A stretch of 64,000 bases of DNA from Streptomyces sp. P9-A4 (GTDB lineage Bacteria > Actinomycetota > Actinomycetes > Streptomycetales > Streptomycetaceae): contig NZ_JAZIFY010000001.1 in assembly GCF_036634195.1 (NCBI RefSeq), positions 4,598,501-4,662,500 on the forward strand, read 5' to 3'. The position numbers and the translations under genes are program-made. The notes beneath the pieces are model-generated. The model saw only the letters and a list, made by a program, of their open reading frames with translations, did no database searches and had not been told where the DNA came from. Shown in pieces: positions 36,240 to 45,525 of the stretch. Within the stretch, counting starts at the first letter, position 1. Each line of letters opens with the position of its first letter.

Positions 36240-36408
36240 GAAACGACTCTAGGTCCTGCCGACGGAGTCCTGACCGGGTCCCGGCCGGGTGGCGGCCGGA
36301 ATGCACCGGCCTACACTGTGCGGTCGCGACAGGCGTGAACGCGACAAGCGTGACCGCGCGGCGCGACGGACGCGGCCCCGGCGGTCGCGCGAAGGGGAGG
36401 CGGACGGA

Positions 36409-36708
36409 ATGCGGAGGCTGAGGTCGAGCACGGTGGTGCTCGGCGGGATGGGTGTGCTCGCGGCGACGATCACCGCGTGCGGCTCCGAGCCGGACAAGCG
36501 GTGCGTGGACCCGCTGACCCGGGAGGAACTGCCCAGCTACCGCTGCGAGAGCGGTGGCGGCGGCGGTGACGACGACAACGGCAGCAGCACCCACGGCTCG
36601 TACTACTACGGCGGTTCCGTCCGCGACAAGCGGGTCAGCGGCGGCAGCTTCGACAAGACCGCCGTGGACACCGGCGGCTTCGGCTGCTCCGGTTCCGGCG
36701 GCGGCTGA
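36409..36708 (+). CDS. Small Ser/Gly-rich lipoprotein, YgiB-like
   Basis: A 99-residue protein with a signal sequence (SSTVVLGGMGVLAATITACG) and a plausible lipobox ITAC. The mature part has CGSEPDKRCVDPLTRE, then YRCESGGGGGDDD, and ends VSGGSFDKTAVDTGGFGCSGSGGG. A small Cys-poor lipoprotein with a Gly/Ser-rich GGFG tail directly before a glutathionylspermidine-synthase-like gene is the same arrangement as E. coli YgiB-YgiC. ATG 36409 has AAGGGGAGG before it. The next gene starts 14 bases later, so they form an operon. Confidence 0.8.
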   Translation: MRRLRSSTVVLGGMGVLAATITACGSEPDKRCVDPLTREELPSYRCESGGGGGDDDNGSSTHGSYYYGGSVRDKRVSGGSFDKTAVDTGGFGCSGSGGG

Positions 36709-36722
36709 GAGGGGCCAGGCCC

Positions 36723-37907
36723 ATGGAACGGCACACCATCGAACCCCGCCCCGGCTGGCAGGAGACCGTGGAGGAGCAGGGGCTCGTCTACCCGCTGACC
36801 CGCCACCCGGACGGTTCGCTCCGCCCGTACTGGGACGAGAGCGCGTACTACTCCTTCACGCTGCCCGAGGTCGAGGCGCTGGAGGAGGTCGTCGAGGAGC
36901 TGCACGCGATGTGCCTGGCCGCCGCCGCGCACATCGTCGAGCGCGACCGGTTCGCGGAGCTGGGGATCACCGACCCGAAGCTGGTCTCCCTGGTTGCGGA
37001 GTCCTGGCGGCGGCGCGCCGAACTCCCCTCCCTGTACGGGCGGTTCGACCTGCGCTACGACGGTACGGGCCCGGCGAAGATGCTGGAGTACAACGCCGAC
37101 ACCCCCACCTCGCTGGTGGAGGCCGCCAGCCCGCAGTGGTTCTGGATGGAGGAACGATTCCCCGGCGCCGACCAGTGGAACTCCCTCCACGAACGGCTCG
37201 TCGACGCCTGGAGGCGCCAGGCTCCGCTGCTGCCCCCCGGCCCCCTGCACTTCGCGCACTCGGACGGCGACGAGCTGGGCGAGGACCTGATGACGGTCGC
37301 GTATCTGCGCGAGACCGCCCAGCAGGCCGGGCTCGACACCGAGGCGCTCTCCGTCGAACGGATCGGCTGGGACCGGCTCTCGCGCCGCTTCGTGGACGAC
37401 CGGCTCCGCTTCATCCGCAGCTGCTTCAAGCTCTACCCGTGGGAGTGGCTGACCACCGACCGCTTCGGCGGGCACGTCCTGGACACCCTCGACAACGGCG
37501 GCGGCACCGGTACGACCTGCTGGATCGAGCCCGCCTGGAAGATGCTGCTCTCCAACAAGGCGCTGCTCGCGATCCTGTGGGAGCTGTACCCGGGGCACCC
37601 CAACCTGCTGCCCGCCTACCTCGACGGGCCGCGCGAACTCGCCACCACCGTCGGCTGGGTCGCCAAGCCGCTGCTCGGCCGCGAGGGCGCGGGCGTCACC
37701 CTGCACGAGGCGGGCACGGAACCGTTCGTACGGGACGGGGAGCCCTGCTGCTACCAGGAGCTGGCCCCGCTGCCGGACTTCGACGGCAACCGGGTGGTAC
37801 TCGGCGCGTGGGTCGTCGAGGACGAGGCGGCGGGGCTGGGCATCCGGGAGTCGTCGGGCCTGGTCACGGACGAGTACGCCCGCTTCCTCCCGCACGTGAT
37901 CCTTTAG
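36723..37907 (+). CDS. Glutathionylspermidine synthase-like ATP-grasp ligase (YgiC family)
   Basis: A 394-residue protein of the GSP-synthase C-terminal domain family. It has the pre-ATP-grasp region (YWDESAYYSFTLPEVEALE), the conserved LYGRFDLRYDG and MLEYNADTPTSLVEAA segments, and ATP-grasp blocks EWLTTDRFG, WIEPAWKMLLSNKALLAILWELYPGH, AKPLLGREGAG and YQELAPLPDFDGN. The amidase domain of true GSP synthetase is absent, as in YgiC/YjfC. It may ligate an amine to a peptide carboxylate, but the substrate is unknown; Streptomyces makes mycothiol rather than glutathione. The YgiB-like lipoprotein precedes it. It converges on rocD with 15 bases between. Confidence 0.88.
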   Translation: MERHTIEPRPGWQETVEEQGLVYPLTRHPDGSLRPYWDESAYYSFTLPEVEALEEVVEELHAMCLAAAAHIVERDRFAELGITDPKLVSLVAESWRRRAELPSLYGRFDLRYDGTGPAKMLEYNADTPTSLVEAASPQWFWMEERFPGADQWNSLHERLVDAWRRQAPLLPPGPLHFAHSDGDELGEDLMTVAYLRETAQQAGLDTEALSVERIGWDRLSRRFVDDRLRFIRSCFKLYPWEWLTTDRFGGHVLDTLDNGGGTGTTCWIEPAWKMLLSNKALLAILWELYPGHPNLLPAYLDGPRELATTVGWVAKPLLGREGAGVTLHEAGTEPFVRDGEPCCYQELAPLPDFDGNRVVLGAWVVEDEAAGLGIRESSGLVTDEYARFLPHVIL

Positions 37908-37922
37908 CCGCCGACCCGACGG

Positions 37923-39128
37923 TCAGTCCGAGAGCACCCCCCTCAGCTGTTCGAGCCCCCAGTCCAGGTCCTCCTTGCCGATCACCAGGGGTGGTGCCAG
38001 CCGGATCGTCGAGCCGTGGGTGTCCTTCACCAGTACCCCCCGCTCCATCAGCTTCTCCGAGATCTGCCGGCCCGTGCCGTGCGACGGGGCGATGTCGACC
38101 CCGGCCCACAGCCCGCGTCCGCGCACCGCCTCCACCGCGCCGCCGCCCACCAGGAGGCCCAGCTCCGCGTGGAGGTGTTCGCCCAGCTCCGCCGCCCGCT
38201 CCTGGAACTCGCCCGTCCGCAGCATCGCGATCACCTCCAGGGCCACCGCGCAGGCCAGCGGGTTCCCGCCGAACGTCGACCCGTGCTCACCCGGCCGGAA
38301 CACCCCGAGCACGTCACGGTCGGCGACCACCGCCGACACCGGCACCACCCCGCCGCCCAGCGCCTTCCCCAGGATGTACACGTCCGGCACCACCCCCTCG
38401 TGCTCGCACGCGAACGTCCGCCCCGTCCGGCCCAGACCCGACTGGATCTCGTCCGCCATGAACAGCACGTTCCGCCGGCGCGTCAGCTCCCGCACCCCCG
38501 CCAGATAGCCCGCCGGCGGCACCAGGACCCCCGCCTCGCCCTGGATCGGTTCGAGCAGCACCGCCACCGTGTTCTCGGTGACCGCCGCCTCCAGGGCCGT
38601 CAGGTCCCCGTACGGCACGATCTCGAACCCCGGCGTGTACGGACCGAAGTGGTCCCGTGCCTCGTGGTCCGTGGAGAAGCTGACGATCGTCGTCGTCCGG
38701 CCGTGGAAGTTGTTCGCCGCGACCACGATCTTCGCGTGCCCGTCCGGCACGCCCTTCACCTCGTACCCCCACTTCCGGGCGGTCTTCACGGCCGTCTCGA
38801 CCGCCTCCGCTCCGGTGTTCATCGGCAGCACCGCCTCCTTGCCGCACAGCTCCGCGAGCTGTGTGCAGAAGTCGGCGAAGCGGTCGTGGTGGAAGGCGCG
38901 CGAGGTCAGCGTCACCCGTTCCAGCTGGGCCTTCGCCGCGTCGATGAGACGCCGGTTGCCGTGCCCGAAGTTGAGCGCCGAGTAGCCGGCCAGCATGTCG
39001 AGATAGCGGCGCCCCTCGACATCGGTCATCCAGGCGCCGTCCGCCGAAGCGACGACGACCGGCAGGGGGTGGTAGTTGTGAGCGCTGTGCGCCTCCGCCG
39101 AAGCGATCGCGTCTTGGGTGCTCGACAC
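37923..39128 (-). CDS. rocD: Ornithine-oxo-acid aminotransferase
   Basis: A 401-residue PLP enzyme that converts ornithine and 2-oxoglutarate to glutamate semialdehyde and glutamate in arginine/ornithine catabolism. Markers are YHPLPVVV near the start, MNTGAEAVETAVKTARKW, NNFHGRTTTIVSFS, EPIQGEAGV, the Asp in FMADEIQSGLGRTG, the PLP lysine in ILGKALGGGVVPVS and HGSTFGGNPLA. Length is standard for OAT. GTG 39128 follows CGGAGATCCC. It is divergent from glyA, and their control regions share 291 bases. Confidence 0.95.
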   Translation of the reverse strand: MSSTQDAIASAEAHSAHNYHPLPVVVASADGAWMTDVEGRRYLDMLAGYSALNFGHGNRRLIDAAKAQLERVTLTSRAFHHDRFADFCTQLAELCGKEAVLPMNTGAEAVETAVKTARKWGYEVKGVPDGHAKIVVAANNFHGRTTTIVSFSTDHEARDHFGPYTPGFEIVPYGDLTALEAAVTENTVAVLLEPIQGEAGVLVPPAGYLAGVRELTRRRNVLFMADEIQSGLGRTGRTFACEHEGVVPDVYILGKALGGGVVPVSAVVADRDVLGVFRPGEHGSTFGGNPLACAVALEVIAMLRTGEFQERAAELGEHLHAELGLLVGGGAVEAVRGRGLWAGVDIAPSHGTGRQISEKLMERGVLVKDTHGSTIRLAPPLVIGKEDLDWGLEQLRGVLSD

Positions 39129-39244
39129 GGGATCTCCGTTCGTCCTGCGGCTCGCGGGATGGACCCGCCGAAGGGGTGTGGCCCCTGCTTTCTATCGTCG
39201 CTCGCGACCCGGGCCGGGAAACCTCGCGCGCGCGGCGCGCCAGC

Positions 39245-39250
39245 TACTCT
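39245..39250 (+). promoter_or_regulatory. TACTCT possible -10 box of glyA
   Basis: TACTCT in the GCTACTCTGAAAAC context is the only TANNNT box just upstream of the riboswitch. It would start transcription within about 7 bases of the first aptamer stem, leaving a ~160-base leader. No clear -35 is seen in the GC-rich sequence before it. Confidence 0.45.
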
Positions 39251-39256
39251 GAAAAC

Positions 39257-39345
39257 ACGCACGGCGACTGGCGTACGGGGAAGCGACCCCGGGGGAGCCG
39301 TGCGCGGCAGACCACACGAGACGCCGCCCGCCTGGGCGTCACGGG
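39257..39345 (+). promoter_or_regulatory. ZTP (pfl) riboswitch aptamer upstream of glyA
   Basis: The conserved pieces of the pfl/ZTP aptamer occur in order: GACTGGCG (39266-39273), a GGGG-AAGCGA-CCCC hairpin (39277-39290), CGGGGGAGCC (39290-39299), and, after a ~28-base variable linker, CCGCCTGGGC (39328-39337), the universally conserved 3' pseudoknot segment. Outer stem CGCACGGC (39258-39265) pairs with GCCGTGCG (39297-39304). ZTP riboswitches sense ZMP/ZTP, which accumulates when 10-formyl-THF is low, and commonly control glyA, purH and folD. A CGGGAC-CGAC-GTCCCG hairpin (39342-39357) follows and could be part of the expression platform. Identification is from memory of the consensus. Confidence 0.85.
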
Positions 39346-39419
39346 ACCGACGTCCCGCGTGGCGCCGCGCCTCTCACGCCGTGCGCCCCGGGACCCACCG
39401 ACGCCCGGAGGACACCGTC

Positions 39420-40685
39420 GTGAACGCCCCACAGCACCCCGCACTCACCGCAGCCGACCCCGAACTGGCCGCCCTCGTCGGCGCCGAGGAACGGCTCCAG
39501 GCCGAGACGCTGCGCCTCATCCCCAGCGAGAACTACGTCTCCGCCGCCGTCCTCGAAGCCTCCGGCACCGTCCTCCAGAACAAGTACAGCGAGGGCTACC
39601 CCGGCCGCCGCTACTACGAGGGCCAGCAGATCATCGACCAGGTCGAGACCCTCGCCGTCGAACGCGCCAAGGCCGTCTTCGGCGTCGACCACGCCAACGT
39701 CCAGCCGTACTCCGGCTCCCCGGCCAACCTCGCCGTCTACCTCGCCTTCGCCGAGCCCGGCGACACCGTCATGGGCATGGCCCTGCCCATGGGCGGCCAC
39801 CTCACCCACGGCTGGGGCGTCTCCGCCACCGGCAAGTGGTTCCGGGGCGTCCAGTACGGGGTCCGCCAGGACACCGGTCTCATCGACTTCGACGAGGTCC
39901 GCGACCTCGCCCTCAAGGAACGCCCGAAGGTGATCTTCTGCGGTGGCACCGCGCTGCCCCGCACGATCGACTTCGCCGCCTTCGGCGAGATCGCCCGCGA
40001 GGCCGGTGCCGTGCTCGTCGCCGACATCGCCCACATCGCCGGGCTGATCGCGGGCGGCGCCCACCCGTCCCCGGTCGGCCACGTGGACGTGATCTCCACG
40101 ACCACCCACAAGACGCTGCGCGGCCCGCGCGGCGCCATGCTGATGTCCCGCGCGGAGTACGCCAAGGCCCTCGACAAGGCCGTCTTCCCCGGCCTCCAGG
40201 GCGGCCCGCACAACCAGACCACCGCCGCCATCGCCGTCGCCCTCCACGAGGCCTCCCAGCCCTCCTTCCGCGACTACGCCCACGCCGTCGTCGCCAACGC
40301 CGGGGCGCTCGCCGAGGCGCTCCTCGCGCGCGGCTTCGACCTGGTCTCCGGCGGCACCGACAACCATCTGATCCTGATGGACCTCACGTCCCGGCAGGTC
40401 CCCGGCAAGATCGCCGCGAAGGCCCTCGACCGGGCGGGCATCGTCGTCAACTACAACACCGTCCCGTACGACACCCGGAAGCCCTTCGACCCCTCCGGCA
40501 TCCGCATCGGAACCCCGTCCCTCACCTCCCGCGGTCTCGGCACGGAGCACATGGCAGCGGTCGCCGACTGGATCGACCGCGCCGTGACGGCCGCCGGCAC
40601 CGGCGACGAGCAGGCCCTCGCCACGGTCCGCGCCGAGGTCACCGGCCTGATGGCCGACTTCCCGGCCCCGGGCCTCCCGGTCTAG
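39420..40685 (+). CDS. glyA: Serine hydroxymethyltransferase
   Basis: A 421-residue PLP enzyme that makes glycine and 5,10-methylene-THF from serine and THF. Diagnostic segments are IPSENYVSAAVLEASG, LQNKYSEGYPGRRYYEG, NVQPYSGSPANLAVYLA, HLTHGW, VADIAHIAGLIAGG and the PLP lysine in TTTHKTLRGPRGAM. Length is standard. GTG 39420 has CGGAGGACACC before it. The product feeds the FolD, PurN and PurH steps, and a probable ZTP riboswitch in the leader would raise expression when formyl-folate is short. A terminator follows at 40694-40732. Streptomyces usually has more than one SHMT. Confidence 0.97.
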   Translation: MNAPQHPALTAADPELAALVGAEERLQAETLRLIPSENYVSAAVLEASGTVLQNKYSEGYPGRRYYEGQQIIDQVETLAVERAKAVFGVDHANVQPYSGSPANLAVYLAFAEPGDTVMGMALPMGGHLTHGWGVSATGKWFRGVQYGVRQDTGLIDFDEVRDLALKERPKVIFCGGTALPRTIDFAAFGEIAREAGAVLVADIAHIAGLIAGGAHPSPVGHVDVISTTTHKTLRGPRGAMLMSRAEYAKALDKAVFPGLQGGPHNQTTAAIAVALHEASQPSFRDYAHAVVANAGALAEALLARGFDLVSGGTDNHLILMDLTSRQVPGKIAAKALDRAGIVVNYNTVPYDTRKPFDPSGIRIGTPSLTSRGLGTEHMAAVADWIDRAVTAAGTGDEQALATVRAEVTGLMADFPAPGLPV

Positions 40686-41849
<1,164 letters not shown>

Positions 41850-41882
41850 GCGGGCACGAGACCAAGGGCCCTGGCCCAAAGG

Positions 41883-41915
41883 GTGGTGCAGGCCGCACAC
41901 TGGCGGCTGCACCAC
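41883..41915 (+). terminator. Terminator of trpS
   Basis: GTGGTGCAG pairs with CTGCACCAC, continued by CCGC/GCGG across a one-base bulge, with a 6-base loop. It lies 34 bases after the trpS stop. Confidence 0.7.
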
Positions 41916-41950
41916 TCGGCACAAGTCGACCGACAACGGAGGAGAACGAC

Positions 41951-42541
41951 GTGGGGACCGTAACGCTCGGCGTTTCGATCGCGGTCCCGGAGCCCTACGG
42001 CAGCCTGCTCCAGGAGCGGCGCGCCGGCTTCGGGGACCCGGCCGCCTACGGCATCCCCACGCACGTCACGCTGGTCCCGCCGACCGAGGTCGCGGAGGAG
42101 CGGCTGCCGGAGATCGAGGCGCACCTCGCGGGTGTCGCCGCCGACCACCAGCCGTTCCCCGTGCGCCTCAAGGGCACCGGGACCTTCCGGCCGCTCTCGC
42201 CGGTCGTCTATGTGAAGGTGCAGGAGGGCGTGCCCCTCTGCACCCGGCTCCAGGACCGCATCCGGGACGAGGCCGGGCCGCTGGTGCGCGAGCTCCAGTT
42301 CCCGTACCACCCGCACGTCACCGTGGCGCACGGCATCTCCGAGGAGGGGATGGACCGGGCGTACGAGGAACTCGCCGGTTACGAGGCGGCCTGGACGTGC
42401 CGTTCCTTCGCGCTGTACGAGCAGGGCCCGGACGGGGTCTGGCGGAAGCTGTACGACTACGAGTTCGGCAGCGGCCGGCCCATCTCGGCGGTCCCGGCGC
42501 AGGGCGGCAGCCCGGTCGACACACCGAGCCCCACGGCGTAG
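41951..42541 (+). CDS. 2'-5' RNA ligase family (2H phosphoesterase) protein
   Basis: A 196-residue protein of the 2H phosphoesterase superfamily. The two required HxT motifs are seen in PTHVTLVPP (near residue 34) and HPHVTVAHG (near 121), about 85 residues apart as expected. Members cut or form 2',5' and cyclic phosphodiester bonds in RNA or nucleotides. GTG 41951 follows AACGGAGGAGAACGAC, a strong ribosome-binding site. The last ~25 residues are a Pro/Ser-rich tail outside the domain. The physiological substrate is unknown. Being just after trpS is suggestive of RNA processing but proves nothing. Confidence 0.88.
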   Translation: MGTVTLGVSIAVPEPYGSLLQERRAGFGDPAAYGIPTHVTLVPPTEVAEERLPEIEAHLAGVAADHQPFPVRLKGTGTFRPLSPVVYVKVQEGVPLCTRLQDRIRDEAGPLVRELQFPYHPHVTVAHGISEEGMDRAYEELAGYEAAWTCRSFALYEQGPDGVWRKLYDYEFGSGRPISAVPAQGGSPVDTPSPTA

Positions 42542-42550
42542 AGCCGTAGG

Positions 42551-43306
42551 TCACACCGGCAGGCGCCGGAACAGCGGCCTCGGTACGAGTCGTACCGCCG
42601 CCATCACCATCCGCAGCGCCCCCGGCACCCACACCGTCTCGGAGCGCCGCCGCAGCCCCAGCTCGATCGCGGTCGCGACCGCCTCCGGGGTCGTCGCGAG
42701 CGGCGCCTCGGCGAGCCCGGCCGTCATCTTCGAACGCACGAACCCGGGCCGTACGACCATGACGTGCACCCCGGTCCCGTGCAGCGCGTCCCCGAGGCCC
42801 TGGGCGAAGGCGTCGAGGCCCGCCTTCGAGGAGCCGTAGATGAAGTTGGCGCGGCGGGCCCGCTCGCCCGCCACCGAGGACAGCACCACCAGCGAACCGT
42901 GCCCCTGCGCCTGGAGCGCGCCCGCGCACACCAGACCCGCCGAGACGGCGCCCGTGTAGTTGGTCTGGGCGACCCGGGCGGCGGCCACCGGGTCGGACTC
43001 GTCCCGCGCCTGGTCGCCGAGGACCCCGAAGGCGAGCAGCACCATGTCGATGTCGCCCTCGGTGAAGATCTTCCCGAGCCGCTCCTCGTGCGCCTCGGTG
43101 TCGAGCGCGTCGAACGGGACCGTGCGCACCTCCGCGCCCAGTACCCGCAGCGAGTCCGCGGCGGCGGTCAGCGCGGGGGAGGGGCGCCCGGCGAGCCAGA
43201 CGGTACGGGTACGGCGGGCGATCAGCCGGCGGGCGGTGGCGAGCCCGATCTCCGAGGTGCCGCCGAGGACGAGCAGGGACTGCGGGGCACCGAAGGCGTC
43301 CTTCAC
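42551..43306 (-). CDS. dprE2: DprE2-like decaprenylphospho-2-keto-pentose reductase (SDR)
   Basis: A 251-residue short-chain dehydrogenase. The NAD(P) loop is the atypical LVLGGTSEIGLATARRL and the catalytic YxxxK is YGSSKAG, with the Ser in VVLSSVAGERARRAN. This GGTSEIG form and the adjacent DprE1-like oxidase identify the DprE2 family, which reduces decaprenyl-phosphoryl-2-keto-ribose to the arabinose form in mycobacteria. GTG 43306 overlaps the 3' side of the dprE1 gene region with AGGAG before it (TAG stop at 43315). The lipid carrier in this organism need not be decaprenyl. Confidence 0.9.
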   Translation of the reverse strand: MKDAFGAPQSLLVLGGTSEIGLATARRLIARRTRTVWLAGRPSPALTAAADSLRVLGAEVRTVPFDALDTEAHEERLGKIFTEGDIDMVLLAFGVLGDQARDESDPVAAARVAQTNYTGAVSAGLVCAGALQAQGHGSLVVLSSVAGERARRANFIYGSSKAGLDAFAQGLGDALHGTGVHVMVVRPGFVRSKMTAGLAEAPLATTPEAVATAIELGLRRRSETVWVPGALRMVMAAVRLVPRPLFRRLPV

Positions 43307-43314
43307 GGGAACTC

Positions 43315-44700
43315 CTAGAGGTCGAGACGGCGGGCGAGGTCGGAGGTGAAGACGGACCGGGGGTCGAGGTCGGCGCGGAGCGCCCGGAACGCGTCGAGCC
43401 GCGGGTACATCGCGGCCAGCGTCTCCGGCCGCACCCGGGAGTCCTTGGCGAGGTAGACCCGGCCGCCCGCGCCCACCACCTCCTCGTCGAGCGCGTCGAG
43501 GAAGGTGCCGAGCCCGGGGAGCCCGGTGGGCAGGTCGAGCGCGAGGGTCCAGCCGGGGAGCGGGAAGGAGAGCCAGCCGGGGTCGCCCGCGCCGAAGCGC
43601 TTGAGGACGGCGAGGAACGAGGGGCAGCCGCGGTCCGCGATCCGCCGCACCACCCTCCGCAGGGCCTCCTCCCGCCCGTACGGGACGACGAACTGGTACT
43701 GGACGAAGCCCTCGCGGCCGTAGATCCGGTTCCAGTGCGGGATGCCGTCGAGCGGGTGGAAGAAGGCGGACAGCGACTGGACGGCGCCGGTGCTCCGGCG
43801 GGGGGCCCTGCGGTACCAGAACTCGTTGAAGAGCCCGACGCTGCCGCGGCCGAGGAGCCCGCCGGGGACGTACGGGGGAGGGGCGGGCAGCCGTCCCGGC
43901 CGGAAGGCGAGCGGGGCGCGGCGGGCCCGGTGGCGGCGGGGCAGCGCGTCGTACGGGGTGTGGTCGCCGCGCGTGAGGACCGCGCGGCCGGTGGCGGAGC
44001 CCCGGGCGAGCAGGTCGATCCAGGCGACGGAGTAGCGGTACCGGTGGTCGGTGGCCGTCAGCCGGGCCATCAGGTCGTCGAGGTCGCGGGCGCGCTCGGT
44101 GTCCACGGACACGTACGAGGTCTCGACGGGCAGCAGTCGCAGGGTGGCGGAGAGGATCACCCCGGTCAGGCCCATGCCACCGGTGGTGGCGTCGAAGAGC
44201 GGGGTGCCCGGCAGCACGGTCCGGATCTCCCCGTCGGCGGTGAGGAGTTCGAGCGAGGTGACGTGCCGGCCGAAGGAACCGGAGAGGTGGTGGTTCTTGC
44301 CGTGGATGTCGGCGCCGATCGCCCCGCCGACGGTGACGTAGCGGGTGCCGGGGGTGACGGGCACGAACCAGCCGCGCGGCAGCAGCGCCGTCATCAGCCG
44401 GTGCAGGCTGACGCCCGCCTCGCAGACGACCAGGCCGGCGGTGGTGTCGACGGCCAGGACGCGGTCCAGTCCGGTCATGTCGAGGACGGTGCCGCCGGCG
44501 TTCTGGGCGGCGTCGCCGTAGGCGCGGCCCAGGCCGCGGGCGATCGTGCCGCGGGCCGGGTCGGCGCGGAGGGCGTCCACGGCAGCGACGACCTCGGCGT
44601 GGCCGCGGGGCCGGTGCACGCGCGCGAGGGTCGGGGCAGTGCGTCCCCAGCCGGTGATCGCTTCGCAGTCCTCGTCCAGGACGCGGGTGTCGACAGCCAT
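43315..44700 (-). CDS. dprE1: DprE1-like FAD-dependent polyprenyl-phosphoribose 2'-oxidase
   Basis: A 461-residue FAD enzyme (FAD_binding_4 plus ALO-type C-terminus). FAD-site segments are RGLGRAYGDAAQNAGG and VTPGTRYVTVGGAIGADIHGKNHHLSGSFG. The catalytic Lys of M. tuberculosis DprE1 corresponds to Lys419 in YLAKDSR. Codon counting puts Ala387 in PGWTLALDLP, exactly where M. tuberculosis has Cys387, the residue alkylated by benzothiazinones. With DprE2 it epimerises polyprenyl-phosphoryl-ribose to the arabinose form. ATG 44700 is divergent from the PAP2/UbiA operon, which would supply its substrate. Confidence 0.92.
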   Translation of the reverse strand: MAVDTRVLDEDCEAITGWGRTAPTLARVHRPRGHAEVVAAVDALRADPARGTIARGLGRAYGDAAQNAGGTVLDMTGLDRVLAVDTTAGLVVCEAGVSLHRLMTALLPRGWFVPVTPGTRYVTVGGAIGADIHGKNHHLSGSFGRHVTSLELLTADGEIRTVLPGTPLFDATTGGMGLTGVILSATLRLLPVETSYVSVDTERARDLDDLMARLTATDHRYRYSVAWIDLLARGSATGRAVLTRGDHTPYDALPRRHRARRAPLAFRPGRLPAPPPYVPGGLLGRGSVGLFNEFWYRRAPRRSTGAVQSLSAFFHPLDGIPHWNRIYGREGFVQYQFVVPYGREEALRRVVRRIADRGCPSFLAVLKRFGAGDPGWLSFPLPGWTLALDLPTGLPGLGTFLDALDEEVVGAGGRVYLAKDSRVRPETLAAMYPRLDAFRALRADLDPRSVFTSDLARRLDL

Positions 44701-44871
44701 GAGGGTGACCGTATAGCCGCCTCTGTCGCTTATGCCGGTATTGCATGGCGGTTCGTCGAAATGGGTGATTAAAGGAGTGTCAGGAAAGAGTGCCCGTGCC
44801 CTCGGCCGCGCCCCGCGTCACAGTCGCCCTGACCGAGCCGGACGACGAGGCCCGACAGAGGACGAACACGG

Positions 44872-45525
44872 ATGCGCGACGCACGACCGACCGTGACGGG
44901 GCGGCCCGACGACACGGGTGAGGGGCGGACAGGGCGGCCCGACGCCGGGCCGGGGCCCGACGCCGCCCGCTCGGCCGCCCCCGCGCCCCCCTGGGCCCTC
45001 GCCGAGCGGCGCGTCCTGCGTGCTCTGCGGGGCTGCGGGCGCCGCCCCCCTGTCGCCGCGCTCGCCCGGGGGCTCTCGTCCGGTGGCGAGCACGGCGCCC
45101 TCTGGCTGGCGGCCGGGCTGACCGCCGCCGCCCTCGACCCGCCCCGCCGCGCCGGCTGGCTGCGCGGCACCGCCCTCATCGGCGCCGCGCACCTCGCGAG
45201 CATGGGCGTCAAACGCCTGGTGCGCAGGCCGCGGCCCGACCCGGAGACGTACCGGCCCCTCGTACGCACGGCGGGCCGCCACTCCTTCCCCAGCTCCCAC
45301 GCGACCTCCGCCGCCGCTGCCGCCGTCGCCTTCGGCGTGCTCCGCCCGCCCGCCGGCCGGATCGCCGCCCCACTCGCGACCGCCATGTGCGTCTCCCGGC
45401 TCGTCGTCGGCGTCCACTACCCGACCGACGTCGCCGCAGGCGCCCTGCTCGGCGCGGCCACCGCCGCCGCCGGCCGCCGACTGCTCGTCCCCGCCACGCG
45501 CGCGCGTGGGGAGGTCCGGCCGTGA
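44872..45525 (+). CDS. PAP2-family phosphatase
   Basis: A 217-residue PAP2/acid phosphatase-type membrane protein. All three motifs occur: KRLVRRPRP (KX6RP), the PSSH of HSFPSSHATSA, and SRLVVGVHYPTD (SRX5HX3D). Four or more membrane helices are expected. In mycobacteria the matching gene next to the DPPR synthase is thought to remove the 5-phosphate from decaprenyl-phosphoryl-5-phosphoribose. ATG 44872 has AGAGGA upstream. The stop overlaps the UbiA start (GTGA), so the two are translationally coupled. A ~35-residue hydrophilic start rich in Gly, Pro and Asp precedes the membrane part. Confidence 0.9.
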   Translation: MRDARPTVTGRPDDTGEGRTGRPDAGPGPDAARSAAPAPPWALAERRVLRALRGCGRRPPVAALARGLSSGGEHGALWLAAGLTAAALDPPRRAGWLRGTALIGAAHLASMGVKRLVRRPRPDPETYRPLVRTAGRHSFPSSHATSAAAAAVAFGVLRPPAGRIAAPLATAMCVSRLVVGVHYPTDVAAGALLGAATAAAGRRLLVPATRARGEVRP

